Shown here piece after piece: positions 26,436-35,023 of a stretch of 64,000 nt of DNA; position 1 is the first letter of the stretch; each line of letters begins with the position of its first letter. Both the position numbers and the translations under genes were made by a program. Below the pieces are notes generated by a model that was given only the letters and a program-made list of their open reading frames with translations, did not search any database and had not been told where the DNA came from. The DNA is from Bacillota bacterium. GTDB taxonomy: Bacteria > Bacillota > Clostridia > Lachnospirales > Lachnospiraceae. Location: contig JAEZNB010000038.1 of assembly GCA_023441965.1 (NCBI GenBank), positions 28,337-92,336 of the forward strand, in the 5' to 3' direction.

Positions 26436-27170
26436 TTACCTGCTATTTTCCTGATCATTAAAATATGCCGTGGCTTCATAGGGAATGTCTCTGATGCGCT
26501 TATCCAGGTTATCGTAGAGCAGTCTGTACAGGCACTCTGAATCCCTGTTTCTCAATGCATCCAGATAAGAGTCATGCTCTTTGATCATACTCTCCCTGGA
26601 CTCACGGTCGCTGATAAATTTCTGTCCGTAAATCAGCTTAAAGAAGCATAGGCTGTCCCAGAGGGACTCGATCATCGTACACAGCCGTTCCATCTTACTC
26701 ATGCTGTATATGGTGAAATGATAATATCTGTTCATCATGTAGACTTCCTTACCATGGACCTCGTCCTGGCGTACCAGCTTGGCATAGCTGTCATTGATCC
26801 TCTCAAGAAGCTCCAAGTGCGCCTCGGTTACATTCTGGCATGCATAGCTGGCAGTTATGGGCTCCAGAGCTTGACGTGCAATATAAATCTGCTTTACATC
26901 ATCTTGAGTCAGTTTAATCAGCCGGGACCCTACATAGGGTATGGATTCTGCAAGACCCTTCTTTTCCAGGTTGCTAAGCGCTTCACGAATTGGCATTCGG
27001 CTGACACCTAATTGATTTGCGATTTCCTCTGTGTTCAGCTTCTCACCCATGTGCAGCTTCCCATCCATAATCCAATCCATCAGCTTGTCCAACACCAAAT
27101 CGGGTAATTTATTGTGCTGGATGGTGTCAGTGTTCATATTGTTCATCGTAATACGCATATTTAAGTCCAT
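26436..27170 (-). CDS. GntR-family (FCD subfamily) transcription regulator
   Basis: A 244-aa regulator; I prefer ATG 27170, which has GGAGG 5 nt upstream, over ATG 27182. The winged HTH (about 20-90) contains TEEIANQLGVSRMPIREALSN-like residues (here shortened), the normal GntR recognition region. The C-terminal all-helical FCD domain (about 95-230) has the metal/effector-ligand pattern with NRYYHFTIY and the KEHDSYLDALRNRD element. It most likely senses a pathway intermediate and controls the operon promoter at 36255-36283, where two palindromes are visible. It lies within the operon, between the aldolase and RLP genes. Confidence 0.9.
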   Translation of the reverse strand: MDLNMRITMNNMNTDTIQHNKLPDLVLDKLMDWIMDGKLHMGEKLNTEEIANQLGVSRMPIREALSNLEKKGLAESIPYVGSRLIKLTQDDVKQIYIARQALEPITASYACQNVTEAHLELLERINDSYAKLVRQDEVHGKEVYMMNRYYHFTIYSMSKMERLCTMIESLWDSLCFFKLIYGQKFISDRESRESMIKEHDSYLDALRNRDSECLYRLLYDNLDKRIRDIPYEATAYFNDQENSR

Positions 27171-27227
27171 ACTATCCTCCATGATGCTTTCTTGGCTCCT
27201 TCGTCAGGATGCACCATATTTATATTC

Positions 27228-27842
27228 TTATAGCTCTAGTTTAGCTACAATTCCTCTTAAAATCGCCACCTGGGCGGTCTCTTCAATTAATTCGGCTGCG
27301 TGCTCGGCATTGATGGCATCGGGTCCGACTGCTACGACTCCATGATCAACCAGAATAAAGCCCGGTAAATCCGGATTCTCTGCATATATCTTCTCTATCA
27401 TGGGAAAATCTTCTCTTCTGACCATGGGGGAAGGAACGTCCAGTGTCGGGATATCCGCACACATCTTAAGCCTCGAATGCCAGGTTACTCTTGGCAGATC
27501 CTTTTTCGTGGAAGCCCATCCGATGGCATAGGGAGAATGAACATGGAGAATTGCATTTACCTCGGGGCAAATACTGTAGATATAACCGTGCAGCAATGCT
27601 TCTCTGGTAGGCTTACCCGTCCCCTCTACCAGATTACCGTCAAAATCGGTAATTACAAAGCCCTCCGGAGTACTGTCTCCAAAGGAGCTGCCGCTTGCCT
27701 TGACCAGCATCAGATTTTTTCCGGGTATTCTGGCGCTGGCGTTACCGCCGCTTCCGGTCTGTATTCCTCTATTATAAGCTCTTTTGCAAGCCAATACAAG
27801 CTCCTCAGCAAGATTTTTTACTTCATTTGTCATTACTCTCAT
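27228..27842 (-). CDS. Class II aldolase/adducin-family protein
   Basis: A 204-aa zinc-dependent class II aldolase of the FucA/AraD fold. The phosphate-binding GSGGNASARI, the Glu of TREALLHG, the zinc ligands in HVHSPYA and the third His in LVDHGVVAVG are all present. Relatives split or epimerise sugar phosphates (fuculose-P, ribulose-P) or decarboxylate, for example OtnC-type four-carbon acid-sugar phosphates. It overlaps the TIM gene stop by ATGA, so it is translationally coupled. In this operon it may cleave or decarboxylate a sugar-acid phosphate; the substrate is not visible. Confidence 0.88.
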   Translation of the reverse strand: MRVMTNEVKNLAEELVLACKRAYNRGIQTGSGGNASARIPGKNLMLVKASGSSFGDSTPEGFVITDFDGNLVEGTGKPTREALLHGYIYSICPEVNAILHVHSPYAIGWASTKKDLPRVTWHSRLKMCADIPTLDVPSPMVRREDFPMIEKIYAENPDLPGFILVDHGVVAVGPDAINAEHAAELIEETAQVAILRGIVAKLEL

Positions 27843-28651
27843 TTACCTCCAGTTTTGTTATTTTTTGAAAAAAAGAGCGGCATGACAGCGCGGATGATGC
27901 TGTTAAGGTTCTTCGCATCCCAGGCGCTCCGTCCTATAAATAATCCATCAATATGGGGTTTACGAATGAGCAGCTCTGCATTTTCATTATTGACACTTCC
28001 CCCATACAGAACAGGAATCGCCTCGGCACATTCCTTACCAAACATGGAGGTTAGTGTCTGCTTGATAAAAGCATGCTTCTCATCGGCATAGCCTTCATCT
28101 GCCGGTATTCCGTTGACACCGATGGCCCATACCGGCTCATATGCGATCCAAACCTTCGCTGCCTGCTCCTTACTTAACTGGCTAAGTCCTATTTTCAATT
28201 GTATACTAAGGATCTCATTGCTGATTCCATAGTTCTTCTGTTCCAGGGTTTCTCCGATGCAAAGTAAAGGAGTGAAGCCATGGTGGATGGCAGAGGTGAC
28301 CTTCAGCTTCTCATCCTCATCCGTCTCACCAAGGACATGCCGACGCTCCGAATGACCGATTTCAATAATGTCGATTCCGATTTCCTTGAGCATCAGAGGT
28401 GATATCTCACCGGTATACTGTCCCTTCTCCTCCCAGCACATATTCTGGGCACCCAGTTTGATCTCTCCTCCGGCCACAAGCTTCCTGGCAGCATCCAGAG
28501 CAGTGAAGGATGGAATAACAAACAGCTCCAGCTGATTGCGGTCGATATCAGCCGTCAGGCTCTTAAGCTCCGTCAGAAAGCTGACCGTATCCGCAATGGT
28601 TTTATACATCTTTGTGTTGGTTCCAAGGTATAGTTTATCAAGTCCAGCCAT
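27839..28651 (-). CDS. Triosephosphate isomerase homologue, probably tetrulose-phosphate isomerase
   Basis: A TIM-barrel isomerase (270 aa from ATG 28651, with GGAGG 7 nt upstream; the frame extends to 28690 without a signal). The catalytic set of TIM is present: Asn and Lys in GTNTKMYK, His in IGHSERR, Glu in AYEPVWAIG, and the phosphate loop YGGSV. A glycolytic tpiA normally sits with gapA-pgk, whereas this copy is paired with an RpiB gene. The pair matches LerI/EryH plus DerI/EryI of erythritol and threitol pathways, which turn L-erythrulose 1-phosphate into D-erythrose 4-phosphate. This substrate assignment is inference. Confidence 0.85.
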   Translation of the reverse strand: MAGLDKLYLGTNTKMYKTIADTVSFLTELKSLTADIDRNQLELFVIPSFTALDAARKLVAGGEIKLGAQNMCWEEKGQYTGEISPLMLKEIGIDIIEIGHSERRHVLGETDEDEKLKVTSAIHHGFTPLLCIGETLEQKNYGISNEILSIQLKIGLSQLSKEQAAKVWIAYEPVWAIGVNGIPADEGYADEKHAFIKQTLTSMFGKECAEAIPVLYGGSVNNENAELLIRKPHIDGLFIGRSAWDAKNLNSIIRAVMPLFFSKNNKTGGK

Positions 28652-28676
28652 TACGAAGCCTCCGTTTCTTATGAAA

Positions 28677-28757
28677 GGTTCAGGGAACATCTGATAGGGA
28701 ATAGGAGAGTATCAGCTGCATCAGTTGCTATTATTATTAGAGTATGTTCCCTGAACC
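28677..28757 (-). repeat. Perfect 14-bp inverted repeat between rpiB-like and tpi-like genes
   Basis: GGTTCAGGGAACAT (28677-28690) and ATGTTCCCTGAACC (28744-28757) are exact reverse complements, with an inner CTGATA/TATCAG. On the minus strand it is followed by CTTTCAT, not a real T run. It could be an mRNA processing/stability stem or a weak terminator that sets the ratio of the genes on either side. Confidence 0.75.
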
Positions 28758-28810
28758 CGGTATGGAAGAGGCGCGTATTAAGCGCTCTCCTCAAAAAAGG
28801 GGATAGCTCA

Positions 28811-29269
28811 TTATCTTAAGTTCTGCTGTTCAATCTCAAGGATTGCCTGAACCTTAGGGGTAGAGCTGCCATCTTTAAAGGTAAGTCCCAGCCACTCATC
28901 CAGCAGCCTCTTGGCTACCTCGCTTCCGATGACCCTCTCTCCAAAGCAGATCACATTTGCATTGTTGCTTAATCTGGCTCTTTCCGCAGAGAAAATATCA
29001 TGGCAGACTGCTGCTCGGATACCCTTGAATTTATTGGCTGTCATGGCCATTCCGATGCCGGTTCCGCAGATCAGTACGCCTTCCTTGTCATAATTGCTCT
29101 CAATGATACGATCACAGACCTTTTTGGCAATCATCGGATAGTAGGTGGGATCCTCAGTCGAATCGCAACCCATGTCCTCTACCGTTATGCCATGGTCTCG
29201 CATATGCTTTACCAATATGTTTTTCAGATTGACAGCTGCATTGTCGCAGCCAACAACGATTGTCTTCAT
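28811..29269 (-). CDS. RpiB/LacAB-family sugar-phosphate isomerase
   Basis: A 152-aa isomerase from ATG 29269; the ATGA overlap with the upstream stop and GAGAGG upstream fix the start. The RpiB fold is recognisable from GCDNAAVNLK, the catalytic-Cys-type motif VLICGTGIGMAMTANK (C in ICGTGIG), and the NANVICFGERV stretch. RpiB enzymes interconvert ribose/ribulose 5-phosphates. The operon neighbours suggest the DerI/EryI role, D-erythrulose 4-phosphate to D-erythrose 4-phosphate, feeding the pentose phosphate pathway. The product would be the last intermediate of the route. Confidence 0.87.
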   Translation of the reverse strand: MKTIVVGCDNAAVNLKNILVKHMRDHGITVEDMGCDSTEDPTYYPMIAKKVCDRIIESNYDKEGVLICGTGIGMAMTANKFKGIRAAVCHDIFSAERARLSNNANVICFGERVIGSEVAKRLLDEWLGLTFKDGSSTPKVQAILEIEQQNLR

Positions 29270-30498
29270 AGCTTTTGCCTCTCTTTCAATGCTTGAATCA
29301 TGTAGCCGGCGGCTATCACTCCCCATTCCCTGGTATCCAGGTTGCCGGGCACTGTGATTACTTCAATATGGTCATTTCCATTCTTCTTCAGGCGGTTGAT
29401 CAGGATGTCATCCACTTCCCTGTAATACAGCTCTTCTCCCTGCCTTGTGTTATGCCGCATACCCTCTGTCGGCAGCAGCAGCCTTACCTTATAGTCAATG
29501 GTCTTTAGTCTCTGTACGACGGCTTCCGCAACCTCCTCGGCTTCATCGGGAAGGATCTTGATATGGGCTGTCGTTGCATTATGCATCATGTAGACCCTTT
29601 CCTCCATCCTGGAAGGGAACTCACCCACTGAGAAGTCCACAAAATCCAGTCCTCCCGGACAGATTACCATGGGGACTTTATGGGAGGACGCCGTCAGGAG
29701 CCGTTCCCCTGCTTTGACACCATAGGAGAAGCCCCCGCCGAAGTATCCTGAGGTAATCTCATGGATGGTAAGATCCAGAATTCCGTCCACCAGTCCATCC
29801 ACAGCCATCTGTTCCATTGTTGCTCCGCCCACACCGGTGGTATGGAAGCCGATGGCCTCCACGCCCCGCCGCTCCAGCTCTTCGATTGCGGCACAAGCCC
29901 CGGTATTGGTAATTCCCATCAGGGAGACTGCGACTACCGGCTTCTCTCCCTTCTTAATCACTCCACCGGAGTTTTCTGTCATTCCGATGCAGCAAGCGCA
30001 GGCATTGGCGATGATTTGTCTGGTCACCAGATTCAGTCCTGTAAAATCACAGATGGAGGGGATCATAACGATATCGGAGCCTCCCAGCAGACTTTCAAAG
30101 GTTCTCTTGCCGCTGGCGACCGTAGAAGATATCACCTTAGGGAAACCGATCGGAAGCCTCTGCATGGCGGTAGTTGCAATCACGGTATTCTGTAGACCAC
30201 CGACAGAAATGGCTCCATCTATCTTATGCTCCGTATATAGCTGAAGCAAACAGCCCGCTGTAGCCTCTGCCATATAAGCGATCTTTTCACCCTTGGTCCT
30301 GCTGCTGATCTCCTCCCAGGAGCTTCCTCCGAATAGAGCGACCTCTTCTCTGGAAATATCATATCCCTGGGAATCGGATGGTCCTGTGGCAATATTGATC
30401 ACCAGGGCTCTTAAACCCCTGCCCTCGATCAACTCCCTCATATACGCAATTTCCTTGTATTTTGTGTCACAGCTTCCGATGATTGCAATTGTTTTCAT
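29266..30498 (-). CDS. Tm-1-like ATP-binding (UPF0261) family protein
   Basis: A 410-aa member of the UPF0261/Tm-1-like family. The N-terminal half has AIIGSCDTKYKEIAYM, typical of the family, and a phosphate-binding SVGGLQNT loop. The C-terminal half (after about 185) looks like the TIM-barrel part of Tm-1 (VGGATMEQM, GGLDFVDFS). Biochemical roles in bacteria are mostly unknown, but the family recurs in acid-sugar and aromatic catabolic operons. It is coupled to the RpiB gene by ATGA. It might activate or cleave the sugar acid; no kinase of DUF1537 type is present, so an ATP-binding role is worth testing. Confidence 0.85.
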   Translation of the reverse strand: MKTIAIIGSCDTKYKEIAYMRELIEGRGLRALVINIATGPSDSQGYDISREEVALFGGSSWEEISSRTKGEKIAYMAEATAGCLLQLYTEHKIDGAISVGGLQNTVIATTAMQRLPIGFPKVISSTVASGKRTFESLLGGSDIVMIPSICDFTGLNLVTRQIIANACACCIGMTENSGGVIKKGEKPVVAVSLMGITNTGACAAIEELERRGVEAIGFHTTGVGGATMEQMAVDGLVDGILDLTIHEITSGYFGGGFSYGVKAGERLLTASSHKVPMVICPGGLDFVDFSVGEFPSRMEERVYMMHNATTAHIKILPDEAEEVAEAVVQRLKTIDYKVRLLLPTEGMRHNTRQGEELYYREVDDILINRLKKNGNDHIEVITVPGNLDTREWGVIAAGYMIQALKERQKL

Positions 30499-30590
30499 AT
30501 ACTGCAGGACCTCCTAATCTTTCATCCCTGTTTCTTATGACATACCTCTATGCGAGAGTGAAAACTCCCGCATAGAGATATCAAATGATC

Positions 30591-31394
30591 TTATTTCTTT
30601 CCTAATACAGGCCTTGTCTTAATTCTTTCCAACAAGCTCATATCATGGGTCAGCAGCAGGAAGGAGCTGTCCTTGGCTCTGGCCTTCTGATTTTCAATGC
30701 TCTTCCAGGCTTCAACGATATTATAGAAACGTCCCGGAGGTGTAATGTTATAGTGAAGCTCAGGAATGGGCTCCAGATTGCCCAATACGAAGATGGAATC
30801 TCCGGCACAGATGTAGGAGCCTTCCTCTGTATCAACCTCTACTGACATATGTCCGGGAGAGTGTCCAAAGGATTCAAATACTCTGATGCCCGGAATAATC
30901 TCAGTCTCTCCCTCTACCGTCTCAAAGGTGCGGCCGGTAAGGGGTGATACGATTCCTAAAGCGGGAGCCTCATAAGATTTATAATATAAGGGAATCGGAT
31001 CAATTGCAAATTCATATTCTCTCTTATGTACAATCAGTTTTGCATTGGTAAACTTCTCAAGATAGAACATGTGATCCCAGTGTAAGTGGGTGAAGATAAC
31101 AATATCAATATCAGCTGGCTGATAACCGACTGCTTTCAGCAGACTTTCGATATCCTGTCCCTCTTCCTGCCAGGAGCCCGGATGATGATATGCATTGGCA
31201 CGATCTGTCCAAGACATTCCCGTATCTACCAGTACAAGCTTGTCCCCACCTTCAATCAGGAAGGTGAATACCGGCAAAGGTACCTTTTCCTTAGGCACAT
31301 CCTTTAAGTAAGGTGCGCAAGAGTGATGATAATGATATTGAAGCGGATAAGTTGGTACATATCCTGTGTTGAGTGGTCTGACTGTTAATCCCAT
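30591..31394 (-). CDS. Metallo-beta-lactamase-fold hydrolase (lactonase-like)
   Basis: A 267-aa MBL-fold enzyme with the di-zinc motif T102-HLHWDH108, a downstream His in FGHSPGHMS, Asp in CAGDSIFVL and His in LLLTHD. The order matches the AHL-lactonase/AttM-like subgroup of MBL hydrolases. No signal peptide is present, so it acts in the cytoplasm. In this operon a natural job is opening a sugar lactone (for example an aldonolactone from an oxidised aldose) before the RLP/aldolase steps. It lies between the permease and Tm-1-like genes. Confidence 0.85.
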   Translation of the reverse strand: MGLTVRPLNTGYVPTYPLQYHYHHSCAPYLKDVPKEKVPLPVFTFLIEGGDKLVLVDTGMSWTDRANAYHHPGSWQEEGQDIESLLKAVGYQPADIDIVIFTHLHWDHMFYLEKFTNAKLIVHKREYEFAIDPIPLYYKSYEAPALGIVSPLTGRTFETVEGETEIIPGIRVFESFGHSPGHMSVEVDTEEGSYICAGDSIFVLGNLEPIPELHYNITPPGRFYNIVEAWKSIENQKARAKDSSFLLLTHDMSLLERIKTRPVLGKK

Positions 31395-31470
31395 AGTAAT
31401 ACATCCTTTCTGTATGTTTATTATTTTTGTAAAACAGAATAACCTATCTCTGTATCCTTTTTACGGCCTC

Positions 31471-32421
31471 TTATGCAGCCTTCTCCTGCTTACGCTTGGA
31501 GTTGATATCAAACAATACCATGGCGATAATTACGATACCTACTACCATTGGCTGAGCGAAGGAGGATACACCCTTCAAATTCATGACATTTACAATGATG
31601 GTCAGGATCAGGGCTCCGATAACGGTTCCTCCGATACCTCCCTGACCTCCCAGCATGGAGGTACCTCCGATGACAACCGCTGCTACAGTCTGAAGACCGT
31701 AAGCATCACCCATAGCCGCATCAGCGGCATTCAGTCTGGCAGTGATTACCATACCGGCAATTCCGGCGCAGACGCTGCAGATCACAAAGCTGGACAGCAT
31801 AACCCTCTTCACCGGCATACCGGAATATCTTGCCGCTTCCGCATTGGAGCCATAAGCATATACCTGTCTGCCGAAGGTTGTCCTCTGCAGCAGTATATAG
31901 AGTATAAGCACGATTATCCCTGCGATAATAACGAGATTTGGTATAGGTCCGATGTAGCCGACACCAACCTGTGTGAAATTCTTCGGAAGGTTATAGATGA
32001 CGGAACCATTCATAACCATGATGGCCAAGCCGCTCATAACCCAGTTCGTGGCATAGGTCGCAATAAAGCTGGGAAGAATTCCGGCCAAGGCTCCGTTGAT
32101 CAATCCGACCAGGACACCGATACCGATGCCGATCAGAAATGCTACCACAATGGGTACCCCTGCCTTTAAGAATCTTGCGCAGATGCAGCCGATGAAGCCG
32201 GCAGTGGCTCCAACCGACAAATCCATGCTGCCGGTCAGCAGTACCGCTGTTAAGCCGGAGCTTAAAATCAGTAAAACGCTGGCCTGTCGGAATATAGTAA
32301 TCATATTGTTCATGGTTCTGAAGTTCGGTGCAATGATCGAGGAGATGAGGATCAATCCGATCAGTCCGATCAGGCTGTAAAAGGATTTGGATTTCTTTAA
32401 CTCTTCAAAAAATCTTCGCAT
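31471..32421 (-). CDS. Ribose-type ABC transporter permease (RbsC family), second
   Basis: A 316-aa permease with 8-10 hydrophobic segments, of the BPD_transp_2 (RbsC/XylH) family. Family marks are SGLTAVLLTGSMDLSVGA near residue 60 and the EAA-like GGTSMLGGQGGIGGTVIGA loop near 265. It works with the other permease (11 nt upstream) as a heterodimer in the cytoplasmic membrane. GGAGG stands 7 nt before the ATG. Confidence 0.93.
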   Translation of the reverse strand: MRRFFEELKKSKSFYSLIGLIGLILISSIIAPNFRTMNNMITIFRQASVLLILSSGLTAVLLTGSMDLSVGATAGFIGCICARFLKAGVPIVVAFLIGIGIGVLVGLINGALAGILPSFIATYATNWVMSGLAIMVMNGSVIYNLPKNFTQVGVGYIGPIPNLVIIAGIIVLILYILLQRTTFGRQVYAYGSNAEAARYSGMPVKRVMLSSFVICSVCAGIAGMVITARLNAADAAMGDAYGLQTVAAVVIGGTSMLGGQGGIGGTVIGALILTIIVNVMNLKGVSSFAQPMVVGIVIIAMVLFDINSKRKQEKAA

Positions 32422-32432
32422 CTTTCTCCCTC

Positions 32433-33377
32433 CTACTCTTTTGACCGAATACGGATGACCGCATCTATGATAATTGCACTAAGTACGATAGAACCGATAA
32501 TGGCATTCTGATAAATGGATTTCACACCGATGATGTTCAGGCCATTCTTTACAATGGTAATCATCAGGACACCAAAGATCGTTCCTGTAACTCCACCCTT
32601 TCCTTCTCTAAGGGAGGTTCCGCCGAGCAGAGTGGCCGCAACAGCCTGGAACTCCCAGCCGGTAGCTACCGTAGGCTGCCCGGATTCTACTCGGCAGAGG
32701 GTAATGATTCCGGCTATACCGGCTACGAAGCCTGCAAAGGCATAGGTTTTAATCAAACACCTGGCAGGATTGATACCAGCCAGTGCCAGTGCCTCCCGAT
32801 TGCCGCCGAGACCGATGATATTGGTTCCGAACTTGGTCCGCCGCAGGATGATCCATACCAGGAGGAAGGTCAGGGCTGCGATCCATACCATCAGCGGTAC
32901 GAAGAGGATTGTGGTTTCTGCTACTATCCTATAGGTGAAGCTCGAGAAGTAGATGGATGCCCCTGAGGTCAGCAGCAGGGAGATACTGTTTACGATATTC
33001 TGCATACCAAAGGTGGCAATGAAGGGCAGGATATTTCCCTTCGCTATGATCAGTCCGTTCACTGCACCGATGCAGACTGTCATCAGAACGGCGATAACCA
33101 TACTAAGCAGCAGGGGAACTCCCCTCTTTGCCAGGTAAACAGTCATAACCGTTACAAAGCTGACCTGGGCGCCCAGGGACAGATCCGTTCCCTGTGTCAG
33201 TACGATACAGGTCTGGGCAAAGGCAACAATCATCAGTGGTGCAGATTGTATCAGAATGTTCCTGAAATTCGTCAGGGATAGATAATTCGGTGAGCTTAAG
33301 CTGAAAACAACGATAATGATGACCAGCATCCAGGATACCGGTGGCAGTGCCTTGAATTTCTGACTAATTGTTCTCAT
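32433..33377 (-). CDS. Ribose-type ABC transporter permease (RbsC family), first
   Basis: An RbsC-family permease of 314 aa from ATG 33377 (GGAGG 8 nt upstream). Its gene overlaps the ATPase gene end by 14 nt. It carries QTCIVLTQGTDLSLGAQ and the coupling-loop motif LLGGTSLREGKGGVTGT. The two permeases share the family fold but clearly differ in sequence, suggesting a heterodimeric channel, as in autoinducer-2 and rhamnose importers. Confidence 0.92.
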   Translation of the reverse strand: MRTISQKFKALPPVSWMLVIIIVVFSLSSPNYLSLTNFRNILIQSAPLMIVAFAQTCIVLTQGTDLSLGAQVSFVTVMTVYLAKRGVPLLLSMVIAVLMTVCIGAVNGLIIAKGNILPFIATFGMQNIVNSISLLLTSGASIYFSSFTYRIVAETTILFVPLMVWIAALTFLLVWIILRRTKFGTNIIGLGGNREALALAGINPARCLIKTYAFAGFVAGIAGIITLCRVESGQPTVATGWEFQAVAATLLGGTSLREGKGGVTGTIFGVLMITIVKNGLNIIGVKSIYQNAIIGSIVLSAIIIDAVIRIRSKE

Positions 33378-34881
33378 GTGCGGCACCTCCTACTCCTAAC
33401 ATCCTGGCTCCGATCTGCTCGGAGGTATATTGTCCGCGCTTGCATTCATCCACCATCCGGCCCTCGTTCATGATATAGATACGGTCACTCATTCCGATAA
33501 CCTCCGGTAGTTCCGAGGAAATCATGATAATCGCCTTGCCTTCGGCAGCCAGCTGATCCATCAGCTTATAAATCTCCATCTTAGCACCGACATCGATTCC
33601 CCGGGTAGGCTCATCAAAGATCAGAATTTGGGGATCGAAGCTTAACCATTTCGCCAATACCACCTTTTGCTGGTTACCGCCGGACAGATACTTACATAAC
33701 TTATTCGGACTGGTTGTGGCGATATGGAGCCTTTTGATGAAATCCTTGGATACTTCATTTATTTTCTTGTTTTGAATAAACAGCTTGGGAAAGAGTTTCT
33801 TCAGACTTACTGCAATGATATTCAGAGAAATGGATTCTCCCAAAGCAAGGCCCTGTTTCTTTCTGTCCTCACTTACCAGCCCGATTCCGTTCCTAACCGC
33901 ATTGACAGGGGATTTGGGTACAATTTCCTTGCCCTCGATCAATACTCTGCCGGCTTTGATCGGATGAATTCCATAGATGAGCTGCGCCAGTTCTGTCCGT
34001 CCGGAACCTACCAAGCCGGCGATTCCGACGATTTCACCTCTATTTACACAAATGTCTACACCCTTTACCTTGCCGGCATAATCCTGCAGATTTTCTGTCC
34101 GAAGCATTTCTCCTTTGAAGGAGTTTTCCGAACGGACATATACCTGGGAAACATCGCGGCCAACCATCATATTGACCAGCTCTTCATTGCTGCATTCATT
34201 GATGCCGACCGTTTTTATCTTCTTGCCGTCCCGAAGTATGGTAATTCTATCCCCAATCAGAGGGAACTCACTCATACGATGGGATACATAGACGATACCA
34301 ATCCCTTCTCTTTTCAGCCTGTGAATCTGATGAAAAAGAGAAGCTGCTTCTCTTTCCGATAAGGCTGAGGTGGGCTCATCAAAAATGATGATTCTCGGCT
34401 TATAGGAAAGCGCCTTGGCTATCTCTACCATTTGCTGCTCTGCTACATTCAGCTTTTTTAAAGGGCTTTTTACATTGATATATTCGCAGTTTAATGACTT
34501 CAGCAGGGCTGCTGCCTCTGCCTCCATCCTTTTGTGGTTAAGAAAACCTGTTTTTGTTCTATATTCTCTGTTCAGGAAGATATTCTGGGCGACATTCAGA
34601 TATGGCACCAACGTAAATTCCTGATAAACCGCCACAATTCCCTTGGCAATGGCATCCTTGGTTCCGTTCAGCTCCAAACGCTCGCCCTCAAAGAAAACCT
34701 CTCCGCCATCCTGGCGGTAAGCGCCCAGAATGACCTTAGCCAGAGTACTCTTTCCGGCTCCATTCTCACCCACAAGGATATGTACCTCGCCGGCCTGAAG
34801 GTCAAAATCCACATCATCCAAGGCCTTCATTCCCGGGAACACCTTCGTTATTTGCTGTGCGGTTAAAATCGTTTTGCCCAT
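33364..34881 (-). CDS. Sugar ABC transporter ATP-binding protein, tandem domains (RbsA type)
   Basis: A 505-aa ATPase from ATG 34881 (GAGGTG 7 nt upstream; the frame runs on to 34932 without a signal). Two ABC domains in tandem: the first has Walker A GENGAGKST, the second a degenerate loop GLVGSGRTE, as is normal for RbsA/MglA. The signatures are KLNVAEQQMVEIA-type in domain one and YLSGGNQQKVVLAKW in domain two, and both Walker B motifs (IIFDEPTSAL, LIFDEPTRGID) are intact. It powers the import of the operon's sugar or sugar acid. Confidence 0.94.
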   Translation of the reverse strand: MGKTILTAQQITKVFPGMKALDDVDFDLQAGEVHILVGENGAGKSTLAKVILGAYRQDGGEVFFEGERLELNGTKDAIAKGIVAVYQEFTLVPYLNVAQNIFLNREYRTKTGFLNHKRMEAEAAALLKSLNCEYINVKSPLKKLNVAEQQMVEIAKALSYKPRIIIFDEPTSALSEREAASLFHQIHRLKREGIGIVYVSHRMSEFPLIGDRITILRDGKKIKTVGINECSNEELVNMMVGRDVSQVYVRSENSFKGEMLRTENLQDYAGKVKGVDICVNRGEIVGIAGLVGSGRTELAQLIYGIHPIKAGRVLIEGKEIVPKSPVNAVRNGIGLVSEDRKKQGLALGESISLNIIAVSLKKLFPKLFIQNKKINEVSKDFIKRLHIATTSPNKLCKYLSGGNQQKVVLAKWLSFDPQILIFDEPTRGIDVGAKMEIYKLMDQLAAEGKAIIMISSELPEVIGMSDRIYIMNEGRMVDECKRGQYTSEQIGARMLGVGGAAHENN

Positions 34882-35023
34882 TACTTCACCTCTTCCGGTA
34901 GTACCGTCATTTCTTATGCGGAGCTGCCGCAAAGCCTTCTGATGTTAACAGAGGAACCGGGTCCCTTTGATAGATCAGAAACCTTAAGCTTTGCAGCAGC
35001 TCCTGCTACTAATTATTCACAGC

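Noticed and set aside
27839..28651. Housekeeping glycolytic tpiA
   Set aside because: No gapA, pgk or gpmI nearby; it is embedded in the RLP operon and paired with an RpiB homologue. Glycolytic activity remains possible but is not the simplest reading.
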